From Closterium sp. NIES-65 (Eukaryota > Streptophyta > Zygnematophyceae > Desmidiales > Closteriaceae): a stretch of 64,000 bases of DNA. The position numbers and the translations under genes are program-made. Positions 60,701-64,000 of this stretch are shown here, piece by piece. The DNA is taken from contig CANXME010002549.1 in NCBI GenBank assembly GCA_948144175.1, positions 1,889,501-1,953,500 on the forward strand, given 5' to 3'. The notes beneath the pieces are model-generated. The model did not search any database. It saw nothing but the letters and a program-made list of their open reading frames with translations, and was not told where the DNA came from. Every line of letters begins with the position of its first letter. Position 1 is the first letter of the stretch.

Positions 60701-63700
60701 TGCCATGCTCGGTGCGCCCCATACCATGCTCGGTGCGCCCCACACCATGCTCGGTGCGCCCCACACCATGCTCGGTGCGCCCACACCATGCCATGCTCGG
60801 TGCGCCCCACACCATGCTCGGTGCGCCCCACACCATGCTCGGTGCGCCCCACACCATGCTCGGTGCGCCCCACACCATGCTCGGTGCGCCCCACACCATG
60901 CTCGGTGCGCCCCACACCATGCCATGCTCGGTGCGCCCCACACCATGCCATGCTCGGTGCGCCCCACACCATGCTCGGTGCGCCCCACACCATGCCACCA
61001 TGCCCTTGCCATGCCACCATGCCCTTGCCATGCCACCATGCCCTTGCCATGCCACCATGCCCTTGCCATGCCACCATGCCCTTGCCATGCCACCATGCCC
61101 ACTCCCGCTGGCATGCTGGCAGGGGTACAGTTGGCGACTGCGTTTGAGATTGACTGCGTTTGAGATTGACTGCGTTTGAGATTGACTGCGTTTGAGATTG
61201 AGCCAAATGGGCGGCTCTTGAGGATTCTAAAAACTCAAATGTCTCTTCATGGTGATAACCCTCCCCCACCTTCCCTCCCCCCCCCTCCTCCAGTGTTTGC
61301 GGTGGATCGCCTGCAGGCGCTGGCAGCCAACCGCCAGTACCGCGATGCCGCCGACCAGCTGCAGGTAGGGTGGCGTGGCATGCCGTGGGGCAAGGGTGTG
61401 TGGGGCAAGGGGGTGTGGGGCAAGGGGGTGTGGGGCAAGGGGGTGTGGGGCAAGGGTGTGTGGGGCAAGGGGGTGTGGGGCAAGGGGGTGTGGGGCAAGG
61501 GGGTGTGGGGCCATGTGGTAGGGTGCGCATGGTAGGGATGGAGGTGATGTCTGCCATGTGCCTGCCATGTGCCTGCCATGTGCCTGCCTTGTGCCTACCA
61601 TGTGCCTGCCATGTGCCTGCCTTGTGCCTACCATGTGCCTGCCATGTGCCTGCCTTGTGCTTACCATGTGCCTGCCATGTGCCTGCCATGTGCCGAATCG
61701 CCAGATTGAATGCAGTGTATGTATGAAGGTCTGACTGACGCTGCCATGGAACGGCTGGAGCTGCTCGCCTCCCACCCCACCATGCCCTTGCCATGCCACC
61801 ATGCCCTTGCCATGCCACCATGCCCTTGCCATGCCACCATGCCCTTGCCATGCCACCATGCCCTTGCCATGGCACCATGCCCTTGCCATGCCACCATGCC
61901 CTTGCCATGCCACCATGCCCTTGCCATGCCACCATGCCCTTGCCATGCCACCATGCCCTTGCCATGCCACCATGCCCTTGCCATGGCACCATGCCCTTGC
62001 CATGCCACCATGCCCTTGCCATGCCACCATGCCCTTGCCATGCCACCATGCCCTTGCCATGCCACCATGCCCTTGCCATCCCACCATGCCCTTGGCATGC
62101 CACCATGCCTTTGCCATCCCACCATGCCCTTGCCATCCCACCATGCCCTTGCCATGCCACCATGCCCTTGCCATGCCACCATGCCCTTGCTATGGCACCT
62201 CCCCCAACCAACACTGCGTGCCTCTCCTTCCTCCCCATCCACTCTGCTCCCCACGCCGCCCTCCCGCGTGCGCAGCACCCCTGTGTGTGATGTCACCACG
62301 CCCTTCTCCGTGCCCCCCTGCCCTTCTCCGTGCCCCCCCTGCCCTTCTCCGTGCCCCCCTGCCCTTCTCCGTGCCCCCCTGCCCTTCTCCGTGCCCCCCT
62401 GCCCTTCTCCGTGCCCCCCTGCCCTTCTCCGTGCCCCCCTGCCCTTCTCCGTGCCCCCCTGCCCTTCTCCGTGCCCCCCTGCCCTTCTCCGTGCCCCCCT
62501 GCCCTTCTCCGTGCCCCCCTGCCCTTCTCCGTGCCCCCCTGCCCTTCTCCGTGCCCCCCTGCCCTTCTCCGTGCCCCCCTGCCCTTCTCCGTGCCCCCCT
62601 GCCCTTCTCCGTGCCCCCCTGCCCTGCCCTGCCCTGCCCTGCCCTGCCCTGCCCTGCCTGCCTTCAGACACCGCACCCGCACCCACAACCACCCTCGCCC
62701 AGCATGCGATGCGCGCCTTCTCCCCTGCCCATCCCATTGTGTCGCTCACTTCGCTTCGCCTGCGCCACAACCATGCTGCACTTACCCACCTACCCTCCCA
62801 CACCAAGCATGCCAACTGTATCGCTCCTCCATGCCCCAACCTCCCCAACCCCCCCTGCTTCACCCGCTCCAACCCCCCCCCAACGACGGCAGGCGGTGAC
62901 GCAACTGTTGGCGCACTTTGAGGCGTACCGCGACATCCCCAAGATAGCGGAGCTGCAGGGGCGGGTGGCGGCGCTCAAGGCCACGCTCAAGTCGCACATC
63001 TTCTCCGACTTCTCCACGTGTGTGCCGCCCCCCCAACCTGCCCCGCCGCCCTGCACGCCTGCACCTTGCACCACTGCTCTTGCCCTTTTCATGCTCCATG
63101 TGTACCCTGTCATGCCATGTTATGCATTGCCGTCTACCCATCTGCCATGCCATGCTATGTGCACATTACAGCACGACTCCTACTCGCATGCGTGCCACAC
63201 AATGTGCGTGGCTGGAGTGCCACACAATGTGCGTGGCTGGAGTGCCACACAATGTGCGTGGCTGGAGTGCCTCGTGTGGATGGACCAGCTGCGCTGCGCA
63301 CTGCTCCTTGGCTGACTGTCCATCATGTGCATCTCCATTCTTCTCCCTGTCCCCCCCCTCCCCCCCCAGCCTGGGCACGCCAGTGATGAGGGAGAACGGG
63401 CAGGTGATGCAGCAGCTGGCGGACGCGTGTCTGGTGGTGGCGGCGCTGGACGGCGAGGGGCACGCACGGGACGAGCTCGTGCGCTCCGTGTGCAGCAAGG
63501 AGCTCACTGCGTACCAGCAGATCTTCCAGGGCACGGGTCAGTACCAGCAGATCTTCCAGGGCACAGGTCAGTGCCAGCAGATCTTCCAGGGCACGGGTCA
63601 GTGCTTTCCCCTTCCACTCTCACTTTGTCAGTCTTTAAATTGTTGGCTTTGTTTCTCTTCCACTCGCGTCTCTATTCCTGTGCCCCACCTCTGTCCCTTG

Positions 63701-63960
63701 TGTCAAACCCCTCTGTCCGCCCCACTGCCGTTCCTGGGTGAGTGCCTCTCTCCTCCCCCTGTCCCCCTCACCCTTTCCACCTCGTGCCCCTCTCGCTCTC
63801 CCCCTCCCCACCTGGCAGACGTGGCGCGGATGGACAAGGTGGAGAGGCGGTACGTGTGGGTGAAGAGGCAGATGAAGCTGAACGAGGACGTGTGGCGCAT
63901 CTTCCCACCCGCCTGGCACGTGCAGCGCCTCCTCTGCTCGCACTTCTGCCGCATCACCCG
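57788..63960 (+). CDS. VPS53: VPS53, GARP/EARP tethering-complex subunit (N-terminal eight exons; continues past the window)
   Basis: Exons: 57788-57914, 58161-58255, 59398-59454, 60216-60366, 61294-61364, 62893-63017, 63370-63536, 63819-63960; all introns GT-AG and all phases consistent, coding about 311 residues. Recognisable VPS53 words: [104 protein letters not shown] and [22 protein letters not shown]53 works with VPS51, VPS52 and VPS54 in GARP, tethering endosome-derived vesicles at the trans-Golgi network. The N-terminal part is the coiled-coil Vps53_N domain; plant proteins are about 800 residues, so over half lies to the right. The start ATG has a good context (gccATGgcg). Introns 2-5 are filled with minisatellites. 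Confidence 0.93.
58241..58298 (+). repeat. triplicated 5' splice site of VPS53 exon 2
   Basis: A 19-bp unit (cgccatccgccagcaggtg) occurs three times. The first contains the end of exon 2 and donor CAG|GTGCGC; the second and third are extra donors 19 and 38 bp downstream that would shift frame. Confidence 0.85.
58300..58520 (+). repeat. short dispersed repeats in VPS53 intron 2
   Basis: At least nine imperfect copies of gctgatgaaacgtttgggca and variants, 18-25 bp apart. Confidence 0.75.
58755..59243 (+). repeat. 19-bp minisatellite in VPS53 intron 2
   Basis: About 25 near-perfect copies of ctttcactcacatgctgtg. Because 19 is not a multiple of 3, one unit without stops opens all three plus frames; these frames are not genes. 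Confidence 0.95.
59490..59925 (+). repeat. GGGAT/GGGGT microsatellite in VPS53 intron 3
   Basis: Over 430 bp of 5-bp units gggat and ggggt with few interruptions. The G-rich strand is the transcribed sense strand, so pre-mRNA could form many G-quadruplexes. Confidence 0.95.
60357..61000 (+). repeat. minisatellite in VPS53 intron 4 containing the exon-4 donor
   Basis: About 28 copies of a 21-bp unit (atgctcggtgcgccccacacc) or a 26-bp form with an extra catgc. The first copy is the end of exon 4 itself (ATGCTCG|GTGCGC). Confidence 0.93.
61001..61095 (+). repeat. 19-bp minisatellite (catgcccttgccatgccac), five copies
   Basis: The same unit forms a much longer array in intron 5 (61770-62200). 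Confidence 0.9.
61136..61199 (+). repeat. 16-bp repeat (gactgcgtttgagatt), four copies
   Basis: Perfect or near-perfect tandem copies in VPS53 intron 4. Confidence 0.9.
61380..61512 (+). repeat. 15-bp repeat (gtgtggggcaagggg) in VPS53 intron 5
   Basis: Eight or nine copies starting 15 bp after the exon-5 donor; G-rich on the sense strand. Confidence 0.88.
61550..61695 (+). repeat. tgcctgccatg/tgcctaccatg repeats
   Basis: About 13 imperfect 11-bp units in intron 5. Confidence 0.85.
61770..62200 (+). repeat. 19-bp minisatellite (catgcccttgccatgccac), long array
   Basis: About 22 copies in intron 5, with occasional ggc and tcc variants, the same unit as at 61001-61095 in intron 4. Confidence 0.93.
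62300..62625 (+). repeat. 20-bp minisatellite (gcccttctccgtgcccccct)
   Basis: About 16 near-identical copies in intron 5, followed by (ccctg)n at 62620-62658. Confidence 0.95.
63192..63266 (+). repeat. 25-bp repeat in VPS53 intron 6, three copies
   Basis: Unit gtgccacacaatgtgcgtgg plus ctgga, three perfect copies. Confidence 0.9.
63511..63600 (+). repeat. triplicated 3' end of VPS53 exon 7 with its 5' splice site
   Basis: A 30-bp unit (gtaccagcagatcttccagg plus gcacgggtca) is present three times. The first holds the exon end and donor ACGG|GTCAGT; later copies at 63541 and 63571 carry further donors that would extend the protein by 10 or 20 residues in frame. Confidence 0.9.
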
Positions 63961-64000
63961 GTGGGTGGGTGGGCATGGGGGAACCTCATCACTCGGTGGA

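Noticed and set aside
61711..61770. Possible extra VPS53 exon ([17 protein letters not shown])
   Set aside because: It looks coding-like, but exon 5 joins exon 6 in phase and in agreement with the VPS53 family, leaving no room for it; no clean flanking splice pair was found.
60225..62921. Very long open frames on both strands (200-630 codons) with His/Pro/Ala or Met/Ala/Trp repeats
   Set aside because: They track minisatellites in VPS53 introns 4 and 5; units without stop codons open several frames at once, and exons of VPS53 with proper splice sites explain the coding signal.

Overview
The window looks like nuclear DNA of a streptophyte (plant-lineage) eukaryote. It is GC-rich, intron-containing, and about 85% nested LTR retrotransposons. 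The only clear housekeeping gene, VPS53 at the right edge, has exon sequences very close to land-plant VPS53. The GC-rich copia elements with polyglycine Gag suggest a charophyte green alga, possibly a zygnematophyte such as Closterium. That placement is inference; no search could be run.

Layout. (1) 1-2892 is host DNA: the 3' end of a cysteine-rich protein gene (+), converging on a three-exon gene (-) for a small twin-CX9C protein. (2) 2893-17198 is a minus-strand Ty1/copia element (E2) whose 3' LTR is split by a complete plus-strand relative (E1). (3) 17199-40028 is a minus-strand Ty3/gypsy chromovirus (E3) broken by five direct insertions: a 345-bp TRIM, a 1.4-kb non-autonomous LTR element (E7), a copia (E4, itself carrying E5 and E8), and a copia (E6) in its 5' LTR. 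Most insertion edges show 5-bp target-site duplications (TSDs), so the order of events can be read. (4) 40029-56805 holds truncated copia elements (E14, E10, E11, E12). E11 carries a solo LTR in its integrase. E12 carries a second TRIM copy (itself split by copia E9) and a small hAT-like MITE. (5) 56806-57787 is the VPS53 upstream region with LTR debris. (6) From 57788 to the window end are the first eight exons of VPS53, coding about 311 residues, separated by introns packed with minisatellites.

The retroelements look like a community of mutually defective parts. E6 lacks gag and protease; E5 lacks almost everything but reverse transcriptase-RNase H; E9 lacks reverse transcriptase and RNase H; E4 lost its integrase core; E2 lost the RT active site; E7, E8 and the TRIMs encode no enzyme. 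Yet most have two LTRs, a primer-binding site and TSDs, so they moved, presumably by using proteins in trans. The observations most worth following are the tRNA-like Pol III boxes across the TRIM LTR/internal boundary, the repeated amplification of VPS53 5' splice sites, and the retention of only a GC-rich leader minisatellite in E7 and E8.
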